28,596 nucleotides of DNA from DASXMX01 sp036794395. GTDB lineage: Bacteria; Planctomycetota; Phycisphaerae; Tepidisphaerales; Tepidisphaeraceae. The notes under the pieces were generated by a model. That model saw nothing but the letters and a program-made list of their open reading frames with translations, ran no database searches and was not told the DNA's origin. The position numbers and the translations under genes were made by a program. Within the stretch, counting starts at the first letter, position 1. The number at the start of each line of letters is the position of its first letter. The stretch lies in assembly GCA_036794395.1 (NCBI GenBank), contig DAIRGS010000056.1, forward strand, positions 1-28,596, in the 5' to 3' direction. Below are positions 12,727 through 21,476 of the stretch, piece after piece.

Positions 12727-14418
12727 TTGGACGAAAAGCGCAATAAAATTCTGGTTCTCGCCAGCCACACCCAGGCTAATCGGGAGGCGGTTGCCGCCCT
12801 CAAGGCCTCGGGGGAAGTCGTCGAGATCGCGTCGATCGACGAGGCCATTGAGGCCCTTCGTCGCGAGCAGTTCTCGGCGATCTTTTCCGATTCGGCCGAC
12901 TTCCTCCCCCTAGAACGAGCCTTGGTTTCCCAACAAGCCAACCTGGTATTAAACACGATCGGCGAAGGCGTCTGCATCGTGGATGGCGAAGGCCGCTGTA
13001 ACTGGATGAATAAAAAGATGCAGGCGTGGCCGGCGCGCGTGCATGAAAAGATCCGCCGGACCTGCCAGGATGCCTTTCAGATTTTCAGCCGCCAGATTTC
13101 CCCCCAAACGCCCGGCGAAGCCCCCGTCTTCAGTCGGGCCAAGCGTTACTCGCTCAACATCGACGACCAGCAATTCATGGAAATGATCGGTTCGCCGGTC
13201 ATCAATCCCGGCGGCCAGGTCGTGCAGGTGGTGGCGGTTGTTTGGGACGCAACGGGCACGCGCCGCCTCCAACAGAAAATCGACGCCATCGACAAGGCCG
13301 GCCGCGAGTTGGTCAAGCTGGAAGCCGAATCGCTCTCAAAAATGAACGTCGGCCAGCGTTTGAAACTTCTGGAAGACAAGATCATCAGCTTCACCCGCGA
13401 CCTGATGCATTTCGATCATTTCGTGATTCGCCTGCTCGATCGCAAAGCCAACAAGCTCGAGATGGTCATCAGCAACGGGCTGCCCAGCGATGCGGTCAAT
13501 ATTGAGTTGTTCGCCCAATCCGAGAACAACGGCATCAGTGGGTATGTCGCATCCACCGGGCGCTCGTATATCTGTCCTGATGTGGAACGTGATCCCCGCT
13601 ATGTTTCCGGGCTCGATCAAGCCAAGAGCAGCCTGACGGTTCCGCTGACGCTGCACGACCGGGTCATCGGTATCTTCAATATCGAGAGTCGCCAGCGCGC
13701 CGCATTCAACGAAGACGACCGGCAGTTCGCCGAGATCTTCGGACGTTATGTGGCACTGGCTCTAAACATCCTGGATCTGATGATCGTCGAGCGCGTGCAC
13801 ACCAGCCATAAGGTGGCGGATGATGTCTGCACCGAAGTGGCCGGCCCGCTCAACGATATCTTCTCCGACACCACCGCCCTGCTCGATGAATACATTGGCC
13901 ACGAAGATCTGCGAAAAAAACTTCAGCAGATCCTCGGCAACGTCGGAAGCATCCGGCAATGTCTCCGCCAGGCGGCCGAAGGCCCCAACACGATCCTCGG
14001 CGCTGGCGATGTTAAAGGCGCGCACGATCCCATCCTCAGCGGCGCAAAAATTCTGGTCGCTGATGACGAACCCAATATCCGGACAACCATCAGCGACGTT
14101 CTTCGCAAATACAAAGTCGATGTTACCGTCGCGGCCAATGGGGCCGAAGCGATCGCGATCCTCGAACGCCAAAGTTTTAACCTGGTCCTCAGCGATATCA
14201 AAATGCCCGACAAAACGGGCTACGAGGTCTTTGCCGCGGCACAACGCCTTAACGCCGCGATCCCCGTCATACTGATGACTGGTTTTGGCTACGATCCCAA
14301 TCATTCGATCGTCCGGGCAAGCCAGGAAGGCCTCCAGGCCGTTCTGTTCAAGCCTTTCAAAGTCGACGTGCTCCTCTCCGAAGTGCGCAAGGCGCTTCAA
14401 ACCCAGGCCGTTCAATAA
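12727..14418 (+). CDS. PAS-GAF-receiver signalling protein without a kinase domain
   Basis: 563 aa, soluble. Residues 7-60 look like the first half of a receiver (KILVLASHTQANREA...IFSDS) with D55 at the phospho-site but A12/S13 in place of the acidic pair. A PAS-like domain follows at about 75-190 and a GAF domain at about 205-360 (VPLTLHDRVIGIFNIESRQR). A helical stretch at 365-425 resembles a degenerate dimerisation domain without a phosphorylatable SHELRTP motif. A C-terminal receiver spans about 440-560 (ILVADDEPNIR, D490 in LSDIKMP, T/K pair ending K542 in LFKPF). No HATPase domain is present, so it probably receives phosphate from a partner, most likely the hybrid kinase encoded 125 bp downstream. 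The start TTG is the first in frame; no ATG fits. Confidence 0.85.
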   Translation: MDEKRNKILVLASHTQANREAVAALKASGEVVEIASIDEAIEALRREQFSAIFSDSADFLPLERALVSQQANLVLNTIGEGVCIVDGEGRCNWMNKKMQAWPARVHEKIRRTCQDAFQIFSRQISPQTPGEAPVFSRAKRYSLNIDDQQFMEMIGSPVINPGGQVVQVVAVVWDATGTRRLQQKIDAIDKAGRELVKLEAESLSKMNVGQRLKLLEDKIISFTRDLMHFDHFVIRLLDRKANKLEMVISNGLPSDAVNIELFAQSENNGISGYVASTGRSYICPDVERDPRYVSGLDQAKSSLTVPLTLHDRVIGIFNIESRQRAAFNEDDRQFAEIFGRYVALALNILDLMIVERVHTSHKVADDVCTEVAGPLNDIFSDTTALLDEYIGHEDLRKKLQQILGNVGSIRQCLRQAAEGPNTILGAGDVKGAHDPILSGAKILVADDEPNIRTTISDVLRKYKVDVTVAANGAEAIAILERQSFNLVLSDIKMPDKTGYEVFAAAQRLNAAIPVILMTGFGYDPNHSIVRASQEGLQAVLFKPFKVDVLLSEVRKALQTQAVQ

Positions 14419-14543
14419 TTATTCTCGCCATCGGGGAGATCCCCCCATTCAGTCACGCAATAACTCATTGCATGCCTTAAGATATTCCGTGCATCGCGGC
14501 CAGCGCATACGCGTGGCCTGTGGCTGGCCGGAGTATTCGAAGG

Positions 14544-16793
14544 ATGTATACGCCCGTTTTGTTTGGCCTGGCCGTTTTACTTCAATTGGCGGCCGTTGCA
14601 TTCGCCGTAGGCATGGTCCGGCGACAGGTGCGCAGTGCGCCCTGGATCATCCTTGCCGCGGCAATGATCCTGATGCTTGTCTTCCGTGTGTTCGGACTGA
14701 TGACAGGCGGGACTCCTCCGTTTCTCAAGCTTGCGGATCAATTCGTTCGACTGACCTCGGCATCAATTTCACTGTGCGTCTCCAGCCTGTTTCTTCTGTC
14801 GCTTTTTTCAATTCGCCACGTGATTCTTGCTCGGGAAGTGTCTGAAGCGGCTCGACGCCAGAGCGACGAACAATTGCGATTGAGCCTGAAATCGGGGCAA
14901 ACCGGCACATGGGATTCTGACATCGTCAACAATCGGATCACCTGGTCCGACGCAATCTATGTATTTCACGGGCTATCACCGGGAGAGTTCGGCGGAAGGC
15001 TCGAAGATTTTCCGCCGCTCATTCACCCCGACGACCGCGAGCGCATTTCTGAAAAAGTTCGCCAGTCGATCGACAATCACACCCCGTACCACGCGGAGTA
15101 CCGCGCGCTTTGGCCCAACGGAAAGATCCGCTGGATCTTTACAACCGGCGAAGTCATTTATGACAAGCACGGCAAGGCGATCCGAATGCTCGGCGCGGCC
15201 AGCGACATCACCGAGCGTAAGCTCGCCGAAGAAGCGCTGCAAAAAAGCGAGGCGCGCTGGCAGCTTGCAGTCCGCGCCGCGCGGGATGGCATCTGGGATT
15301 GGAATCTGGTGACCGAGGAACTGTACTGGTCGCCCCGCTGCAAAGAGATGCTCGGCTATGAAGACAATGAATTGAACGTCAACGGGCGGGACGCTGTCCG
15401 GAACCTCATGCACCCCGACGATCGCGACAGGGGATTGGCCAACGCGATGCGCCACCTACGCGGCGAAGTGCCGGTTTATCAGGACGAGTACCGCGTTCTC
15501 CATAGGGATGGATCTTATCGATGGATTCTCTCCCGCGGCCAAGCCATCTTCGACTCCTCGGGACGAGCCGTTCGCATGACCGGCTCAAATACCGACGTAA
15601 CCGAGCGGCGCCGGCTCGAGGTCGAACGCGAAGAGCTCCTCAGCCGCGAGCGCGAAACGCGAGTCGAAGCCGAGCGGGCCAACAAGGCCAAGGATGAGTT
15701 CATCGCGATCCTGTCCCACGAGCTGCGCACGCCGCTGACGCCTATATTGCTGACCGTCTCCCTGATGGAATCACATCCGCAGCTACCGGATGATTTGCGG
15801 GCCGACGTGGCAAACATTCGACGGAACATCGAGCTGGAAAGCCGGCTCATAGGCGATCTGCTGGACCTCACCCGAATCAGTCAGGGAAAATTGCAGCTCG
15901 ACATGTACGCGGTCGACCTGCATCCGCTGCTTCGCTCTACCATCGCCATTTGCCTGCGTGAAGACTCGGTGCAGATGCAGCTCGATCTGTCCGCCACGCA
16001 TCATTTTGTCCGAGGGGATGGAACCCGGCTCCAGCAAGTGTTCTGGAACCTGATCAACAACGCGCAAAAATTTACCCCGCCCAATGGAACCATCACCCTC
16101 CGCACGAGCGATGTCCAGGAGGGCGGGATTGTACGGGTCGAGGTGTCTGACTCAGGCGAGGGAATCGACCCGGTTGTTCTCCCTAAGTTATTCAACGCAT
16201 TCGAGCAGGGCGAAGTCCGCGCAACGCGGCAGTTCGCCGGCTTGGGACTGGGCCTGGCAATCTGCAAACGCCTGGTGGAAGCACAGGGTGGAACGATCGC
16301 CGCCATCAGTGAAGGTAGAGGAAAAGGCGCGACGTTCGTCGTTGAGCTACCCACGATCCCCAAGCCAATCCCTTCGCAGCCCAGCCCCGACACAATGCCG
16401 CTTTCCGCCCCAACCCGACCAATGAGCGTCTTGCTCGTCGAAGACCACGAGCCAACGGCGCGGGTGCTGGCCAAACTGCTTCGCAACCTGGGCCACGACG
16501 TGAAGACCGTCTACTCCGTTGCCTCGGCCCTGGGGGCAACCAACGTACAGCGCTTCGACCTGCTTCTCAGCGACATTGGCCTGCCCGATGGCAGCGGCTT
16601 GGATCTGATGCGCCAACTCCGCGACCAATACGCTGGCAAAGCAATTGCCCTTACCGGCTTTGGCATGGAAGAAGACATCCGCAGCACCCGTGCCGCCGGC
16701 TTTGCGGCGCATGTCACCAAGCCCGTGGATTTCCAGCGTCTCCGCGAAACAATCGATCAATTTGCCGGCGGCAACGGAACTTCGGCGGACTAG
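14544..16793 (+). CDS. Membrane hybrid sensor histidine kinase (2 PAS, HisKA, HATPase, receiver)
   Basis: 749 aa. Three N-terminal membrane helices (about 2-25, 30-52, 72-95), a coiled linker, PAS domains at about 110-228 and 235-360 (each with HPDD and ending DITERK or DVTERR), HisKA with H392 in SHELRTPLTP, HATPase with N-box WNLINNAQKF, G1 DSGEGID and G2 GLGLGLAIC, then a receiver with D677 (LLSDIGLPDGSG) and K726. All catalytic residues for autophosphorylation and phosphorelay are present. The start is taken as the ATG at 14544 with GGAG 10 nt upstream; a GTG at 14520 would add eight residues. It follows the PAS-GAF-receiver gene in the same direction, probably one operon. Its kinase-receiver half is closely similar to the minus-strand kinase at 19156-21360, suggesting paralogy. 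The signal is unknown. Confidence 0.93.
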   Translation: MYTPVLFGLAVLLQLAAVAFAVGMVRRQVRSAPWIILAAAMILMLVFRVFGLMTGGTPPFLKLADQFVRLTSASISLCVSSLFLLSLFSIRHVILAREVSEAARRQSDEQLRLSLKSGQTGTWDSDIVNNRITWSDAIYVFHGLSPGEFGGRLEDFPPLIHPDDRERISEKVRQSIDNHTPYHAEYRALWPNGKIRWIFTTGEVIYDKHGKAIRMLGAASDITERKLAEEALQKSEARWQLAVRAARDGIWDWNLVTEELYWSPRCKEMLGYEDNELNVNGRDAVRNLMHPDDRDRGLANAMRHLRGEVPVYQDEYRVLHRDGSYRWILSRGQAIFDSSGRAVRMTGSNTDVTERRRLEVEREELLSRERETRVEAERANKAKDEFIAILSHELRTPLTPILLTVSLMESHPQLPDDLRADVANIRRNIELESRLIGDLLDLTRISQGKLQLDMYAVDLHPLLRSTIAICLREDSVQMQLDLSATHHFVRGDGTRLQQVFWNLINNAQKFTPPNGTITLRTSDVQEGGIVRVEVSDSGEGIDPVVLPKLFNAFEQGEVRATRQFAGLGLGLAICKRLVEAQGGTIAAISEGRGKGATFVVELPTIPKPIPSQPSPDTMPLSAPTRPMSVLLVEDHEPTARVLAKLLRNLGHDVKTVYSVASALGATNVQRFDLLLSDIGLPDGSGLDLMRQLRDQYAGKAIALTGFGMEEDIRSTRAAGFAAHVTKPVDFQRLRETIDQFAGGNGTSAD

Positions 16794-16830
16794 CTTGGGA
16801 TGCCTGTTCGGGTTTTCTATAGTATTGCCA

Positions 16831-17571
16831 TTACCTGGTTTCGACGAGCCGAATGTTTCGATACTCCATCGTGCCCTTGTCCGCCTCCAGGCCGATCCCA
16901 CCGGTGGCCGGGACTTTCAGCGCATCTTCCAGCACTTCGCCATTGCACGTGCAGTGCGCCACGTTCCCCTTCACCACCACTTCAATCTGATTCCAATCCT
17001 GCGGCTTGTATTTCTTCAGCTCCTTGTACGGGCCGACCGTGATGTAATCGCGCACCTGCAATTGCGGCGAACGAATAAACAGCCCACTGTCGGCCTTTAC
17101 CCCCGCGCGGAATTCCAGCGTAAGCGTAAAATCATTGGGGAACTTGGCGGTGGTCCAGAGCTGGTTAATGCCGGTGCCGGGGTTTACTACAATCGTATCA
17201 CCCTTGGCGGTGTAGCGGTGATCATCGGACTCCGCCTTGCCATCAAACTTCTCGCCAGTCTTGTAGCCCCAGCCGGTGAGATCTTTCCCGTTGTAAAGCT
17301 GCACTTCCGCGCCGGCACCCGGGCCGGCAGTTGAAACTGCCGATGCCAGATGCGGACGAACAACATCCGCCCGAATCTTGTAGCCAGCCGCGTTGTTGTG
17401 AAGCCGATCCGCGATGAATAAATCCTCTCGCGGCTGGCCATCCGAGCCAAGCATCGCTCCCCAGAAATCGATGTAATCCAGATTGTCAGCCGAATCGATA
17501 TACGCCTTCACCAGCGCATTGCCCTTCTGTTGCTTGTCACGTTGCGCCCAACGCGAGGGGCTTGGGTTCAT
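16831..17571 (-). CDS. C-terminal part of SGNH hydrolase fused to 3-keto-disaccharide hydrolase (DUF1080)
   Basis: 246 aa if it begins at the ATG at 17571, but it reads as the continuation of the gene upstream (17568-18062) after a frameshift. Residues 1-75 complete an SGNH hydrolase: MNPSPSRWAQRD matches the conserved S-x-K/N-P-S-x-x-R-W block, and D55-x-x-H58 in ADRLHNNAAGY supplies the catalytic Asp and His. Residues about 90-246 are a DUF1080 domain (QLYNGKDLTGW, DFTLTLEFRAGVKADSGLFI, IEVVVKGNVAHCTCNGEVLE). The ATG overlaps the upstream stop as ATGA, so coupled reinitiation is possible. Without the N-terminal part this product has no signal peptide and no catalytic serine. The stop lies 37 bp from the convergent hybrid-kinase gene. 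Confidence 0.8.
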   Translation of the reverse strand: MNPSPSRWAQRDKQQKGNALVKAYIDSADNLDYIDFWGAMLGSDGQPREDLFIADRLHNNAAGYKIRADVVRPHLASAVSTAGPGAGAEVQLYNGKDLTGWGYKTGEKFDGKAESDDHRYTAKGDTIVVNPGTGINQLWTTAKFPNDFTLTLEFRAGVKADSGLFIRSPQLQVRDYITVGPYKELKKYKPQDWNQIEVVVKGNVAHCTCNGEVLEDALKVPATGGIGLEADKGTMEYRNIRLVETR

Positions 17572-18062
17572 CGAAAGATACGCGTGCGCGTGCCCGGCAG
17601 CTTCGCGCGGATCTTTTCAACAAACGATTTGAAATCGGTCAGCACCTGCTCGGGAGATTTTCCGGCATTGATATCGTTCCCACCCGCCTGCACGACCACA
17701 AGCCGGGGCTTATAAGGAGTCACGATGCGGTCGGCGAAGTACGCCGAGTCCGCCATCTCAGATCCGCCGAAGCCGCGGTTGATCACTGCCTGATCCGGAA
17801 AATCCTTCTCCAGCGTTTTCCACATCCGGATCCCCGAAGCCCCTGTAAACACAACCCCGCCCTGCTTCGGTGGGTTTTGCTTATCGGCGGCTTCATACGC
17901 GGCGATTTCCTTCTCCCACCGCTCGCTCCCCTGCTTAACAACAGCCTTCGGCGCAACGACCGGCGGCGCTGTCTGAGCCAGCGTCCACGTTGAAACAAAA
18001 GTTAGCGCGCTAATCACCGCCACGGCGGCAACGCGACTCGGATTGAATCGATGGGAATTCAT
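17568..18062 (-). CDS. N-terminal part of a secreted SGNH (GDSL-type) hydrolase, ended by a frameshift
   Basis: 164 aa with a signal peptide (about 1-29, ending WTLAQ). Block I GASGIRMW holds the nucleophile S76 (G-x-S in place of GDS), block II is INRGFGGSEMADS, and block III AGGNDI at about 126-131. The product stops in the middle of the fold: after KLPGT the next conserved block (YLSMNPSPSRW) is in another frame. The slip lies in the CG/TG repeat at 17581-17592. Joined to the next frame it would give a protein of about 410 residues: signal peptide, SGNH hydrolase, DUF1080. Such proteins are typical of planctomycetes, where they are thought to act on carbohydrate esters and glycosides. Whether the shift is real, programmed or a sequencing error cannot be told here. 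Confidence 0.8.
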   Translation of the reverse strand: MNSHRFNPSRVAAVAVISALTFVSTWTLAQTAPPVVAPKAVVKQGSERWEKEIAAYEAADKQNPPKQGGVVFTGASGIRMWKTLEKDFPDQAVINRGFGGSEMADSAYFADRIVTPYKPRLVVVQAGGNDINAGKSPEQVLTDFKSFVEKIRAKLPGTRTRIFR

Positions 18063-18134
18063 GCAGTTGTCCTCGAAGAAGGGTTTCGCTCAGGATACCC
18101 GAGACGTTTCCCGCCAACAAACGCTAAATCAGAA

Positions 18135-19088
18135 TCAGCCCAACCGGTACCACTTGGCCGCGTTGTCGTGGAAAAGCTTGCGGCTGAATTCATCCCCACG
18201 ACCGGCCGTAATGCCCTTAAGCATTTCATTCCAATTCGAGATCGTGATCGACTTCAGACACACGGGCCAATTGCCGGCGAACATCACCCGATCGGGCCCA
18301 AAACTGTCGAGACAGTGATTCACCACCGGCGCAATTCGCTCTACCGTCGCTCCCTCGGGGGGACCGTTTTCCGCGACCCCGGAAATCTTACACGCCACAT
18401 TGGGCTGTCTGGCCACAAGCTCGATCCCACGCCGCCATCGATCGGCCATTTCAGCGTCCACACCCCTGGCAAACCACGATGTCGAAGCGTTTCCGCAGTG
18501 ATCGAGAATGAAGCGTGTCTGCGGGGAAATCTCCGCAAGCTTCGCCGCGTCCGCCAGGCCTGCGGCATCGACAAGAAAATCAAAGCTCATCCCCAACTTG
18601 CCCAAGAGCGCAACGTCTTGGACATATCTCGGATCGCGCCCACGTGAAGTCCCCAACTGCGCCCGCACCCCATGCACCGATGGGCTCTGGGCCAGCATGC
18701 GAATATACTTCTCGAACCCCTCCGTGCCTGGCGTCCCACCGACCACCACCGCCGTCGTTGGCCGCCCTCCATCCTCACACAGCCCGATCGCATATCGCGC
18801 CTCGGGTTCCTTCTGCTCCGGCGTTACATCCACCTCGACATAAACCGATTTGACCACATTCAGCCCCGCCACAGCCGCCCGGTAGTCGTCCAAAGAATAA
18901 TTCCGCTTCAACACCGACCCGGCATTGTCGAGCCACCGAAGGCGAAACTGCTTTAAGTCCCATATATGGAAATGCGGATCGATCAGAGGCATTGCTGCCT
19001 CCGCCCCCAAACTCCACCGGGTCGCCACAGTCGCCAGCCCCACCGCCCCGAGCATCCCAACGAATCCCCTGCGCGTTGATTGCATCAT
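18135..19088 (-). CDS. Tat-exported amidohydrolase-family (lactonase-like) protein
   Basis: 317 aa. Twin-arginine signal (STRRGFVGMLGAVGLATVA) for folded export. The mature part is an amidohydrolase-2 TIM barrel of the L-fuconolactonase / L-rhamnonolactonase / PDC lactonase group: metal-binding DPHFHIWDL at about 37-45, a conserved VYVEVDVTPEQ strand, FILDHCG near 190-196 and FAGNWPVC near 273-280. These enzymes open sugar lactones or dicarboxylate lactones. Together with the neighbouring SGNH/DUF1080 gene on the same strand (72 bp downstream), this suggests periplasmic sugar catabolism (inference). The adjacent ATG codons at 19088 and 19085 are both possible; no strong ribosome site is seen. 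Confidence 0.87.
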   Translation of the reverse strand: MMQSTRRGFVGMLGAVGLATVATRWSLGAEAAMPLIDPHFHIWDLKQFRLRWLDNAGSVLKRNYSLDDYRAAVAGLNVVKSVYVEVDVTPEQKEPEARYAIGLCEDGGRPTTAVVVGGTPGTEGFEKYIRMLAQSPSVHGVRAQLGTSRGRDPRYVQDVALLGKLGMSFDFLVDAAGLADAAKLAEISPQTRFILDHCGNASTSWFARGVDAEMADRWRRGIELVARQPNVACKISGVAENGPPEGATVERIAPVVNHCLDSFGPDRVMFAGNWPVCLKSITISNWNEMLKGITAGRGDEFSRKLFHDNAAKWYRLG

Positions 19089-19155
19089 GGGCTCACAGCA
19101 TACACCGGCCGGTTAAAAACGTCTCAGACCTGTTGGCCGCACTTAAAGCCAAAGT

Positions 19156-21360
19156 CTAGTCTGCTCCCGCCATTGCAATCTTCCCGATCATCGCATCAAG
19201 CTTTTCGAAACTCACCGGCTTGGTCAGATGCCCCCCGAACCCCGCCTCCCTGCACCGCTCCACATCGTCCTCCATTCCATACCCAGTCAAAGCAATCGCC
19301 GGCAGGTTGTATTGCGATCGCACCCGCGTCATCAAATCGATCCCCGTTCCATCCGGCAAGCCGATATCGCTCAGAAGCAGATCGAATCCCTGCGATTGAA
19401 TCGCCGACACCGCCGAGGCCACGGTGTCGCGGATCTCGACTTCATGTCCCCGCCCGCGCAAGACTCGTCCCAACACATCCGCCGTGTCTTTGTGATCCTC
19501 GACAAGCAGGATCTTCAGTTGCCGCCGACTCGAATTTGCCGGCGGCGAGGGCACGCTCCGCGGCGCAACCTCGGCCCGAGCCGGCGCCGCCACCGGCAGC
19601 GTAATCCTGAAAGTCGACCCCTCGCCCAATCCCGCGCTCTCGGCAATGATCAGACCGTTCTGGGCATCCATCAACGCTTTGGATATCGCCATCCCCAACC
19701 CCAGCCCGCCGAATCGCTTGTTGATTTCGTCCGCACCCTGCTCGAACGGGCGAAACACCCGGTCCACGGTCTGGCGCGACATGCCAATTCCATCGTCGCG
19801 AATCGCCACCTCCACCTGCCCTTCCGATGGATTACGCGTCTCGATGCAGATCAAACCGCCCTCGGCGGCAAATTTTGTCGCATTTTTCAGCACGTTCCAC
19901 AGCACCTGCTGAATCCGCCCGGGATCCACTTTTGCATGATGTCTGGGCGCGTTACATTTCAGCGAGACTCTGATGCGTCGTACGGCAATCTCCCCATCGC
20001 ACACCTTAAGCGTCGCATGAATCAGTTTATGCAGGTCCGATACCTCAAGGTGAAGCGCCATCTTGCCCTGTGCGATGCGCGTCAGATCCAGCAGATCGTC
20101 GATCAAGCGCGCTTCAAGCTCCACGTTTCGCCGCATCATTTGAACGTCTGCCAGCAGCTCCTGCGGAACTTTGCCCTCGGCGTCCCATGAGGTCAGCGTC
20201 GCCAGCACCGGCGTGAGGGGAGTGCGCAATTCATGCGAAAGACTGGCCAGGAAATGATCCTTCGCCCGCCCCGCGGTCTCCAGCTCCTGCTTGGCCGCCC
20301 GAAGGATTCGCTCGGCTTCCTTATGCTCGCTGAAATCCCGGAAAATCAGCACCACGCCCCGCACCGTCCCGTCGCGATCACGAATCGGCGCCCCGCTGTC
20401 ATCGATCGGAAGCTCCGCCCCGTCTTTGCGAATCAGCAACGTATGATTCGCCAACCCCACCGTAACCCCCTGTTGCAATACCTTATCGATCGGACTCTCG
20501 ACGGCCTCCCGCGTTTCTTCATTGATAATCCGGAACACGGCCGCACACGCCTTCCCCTGAGCCTCGGCAAGCTTCCAGCCGGTCAGCTTCTCGGCCACCT
20601 CATTCATATAGGTAATTCGAGCCTGAGGATCGCTGACAATGACAGCGTCACCAATGCTCCCCAGCGTGACTGCAAGCAAATCCTTCTGCCGCTCCACATC
20701 GGTCAGCGCCGCCTGCCGGGCCGTGCCCTCGCGCCGGATGCGCCGATATGTCCACGCCAGCAGTCCCGCATTGAGCAGGAAAATAACTAGAAACAATCGC
20801 ACCCGCGCCGTCACCGATCGCGTTCCCGCATCGCGAGCGGCTTTCACTTCTTCTTTTTCGTGAGCCACCATCCGGCTGACGACACCCGCGATTTCGTCAA
20901 TTTTTCGCTGGTCGGCGCGCTCGCTTATATTGGCCGTGGCCGCGGCCAATCCCGAGTTGCGGCGCAGGTCAATTCCGGCACGCAATCCCGCAATTTCGTT
21001 GCCGGCCAAATCCGACAAAGATTTGACGGCGGTTGGATCGAGTTGCCTCCGGCCACCCCGACCGCTGGGGTGAGTACGGGCCGCCAAGGCCTCCATCTCG
21101 TGATTGACGTTGAAAACCGCTGCGTCGAACGCTTCCAACGCGCCTGGGTCGCCGGTCAGCACATATTCTAATTGCCGTGCCTGGGCGTCTCGAAGCGCCC
21201 CTACCGACTCGCCCAGCTCAGCGGCGATCAACTGATGCGTCTGTACCAGGCTGTTCTCATAAATCGTAAATGCCCCGGCCCCAAACAAAACCACGAAGCT
21301 GCCCAGCAGCACAATGGCGATGGCCGCAAAGAGAATGGACAGACGCCGCGAACTACTCAT
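19156..21360 (-). CDS. CHASE3-type hybrid sensor histidine kinase (PAS, HisKA, HATPase, receiver)
   Basis: 734 aa. One membrane helix at about 8-32, an extracytoplasmic helical domain of about 150 residues resembling CHASE3 (LRDAQARQLEYVLTGDPGAL, NVNHEMEAL), and a second helix at about 187-208. Then a PAS domain (about 228-350; GDAVIVSDPQARITYMNEVA), HisKA with H376 in SHELRTPLTP, HATPase with WNVLKNATKF, DDGIGM and GLGLGMAI, and a C-terminal receiver with D665 in LLSDIGLPDGTG and the KP motif near the end. All phosphotransfer residues are intact. It ends 68 bp before the amidohydrolase start. The HisKA-to-receiver half closely parallels the plus-strand kinase at 14544-16793. No separate output regulator lies next to it. 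Confidence 0.93.
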   Translation of the reverse strand: MSSSRRLSILFAAIAIVLLGSFVVLFGAGAFTIYENSLVQTHQLIAAELGESVGALRDAQARQLEYVLTGDPGALEAFDAAVFNVNHEMEALAARTHPSGRGGRRQLDPTAVKSLSDLAGNEIAGLRAGIDLRRNSGLAAATANISERADQRKIDEIAGVVSRMVAHEKEEVKAARDAGTRSVTARVRLFLVIFLLNAGLLAWTYRRIRREGTARQAALTDVERQKDLLAVTLGSIGDAVIVSDPQARITYMNEVAEKLTGWKLAEAQGKACAAVFRIINEETREAVESPIDKVLQQGVTVGLANHTLLIRKDGAELPIDDSGAPIRDRDGTVRGVVLIFRDFSEHKEAERILRAAKQELETAGRAKDHFLASLSHELRTPLTPVLATLTSWDAEGKVPQELLADVQMMRRNVELEARLIDDLLDLTRIAQGKMALHLEVSDLHKLIHATLKVCDGEIAVRRIRVSLKCNAPRHHAKVDPGRIQQVLWNVLKNATKFAAEGGLICIETRNPSEGQVEVAIRDDGIGMSRQTVDRVFRPFEQGADEINKRFGGLGLGMAISKALMDAQNGLIIAESAGLGEGSTFRITLPVAAPARAEVAPRSVPSPPANSSRRQLKILLVEDHKDTADVLGRVLRGRGHEVEIRDTVASAVSAIQSQGFDLLLSDIGLPDGTGIDLMTRVRSQYNLPAIALTGYGMEDDVERCREAGFGGHLTKPVSFEKLDAMIGKIAMAGAD

Positions 21361-21476
21361 TCCCGCCTGCTCGGTGGGTTTTCAAGGGGCAATTGTAAAC
21401 GGAGTCTACCACATGCCGGCCCGTGTCGGTAGCAACTCACGTCGTCACACATCCCCTTGAGCGGCAAGGCGTTACA

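Noticed and set aside
19228..20190. Plus-strand frame opposite the CHASE3 hybrid kinase
   Set aside because: The minus strand encodes full HisKA, HATPase and receiver motifs here; the plus frame is a compositional shadow.
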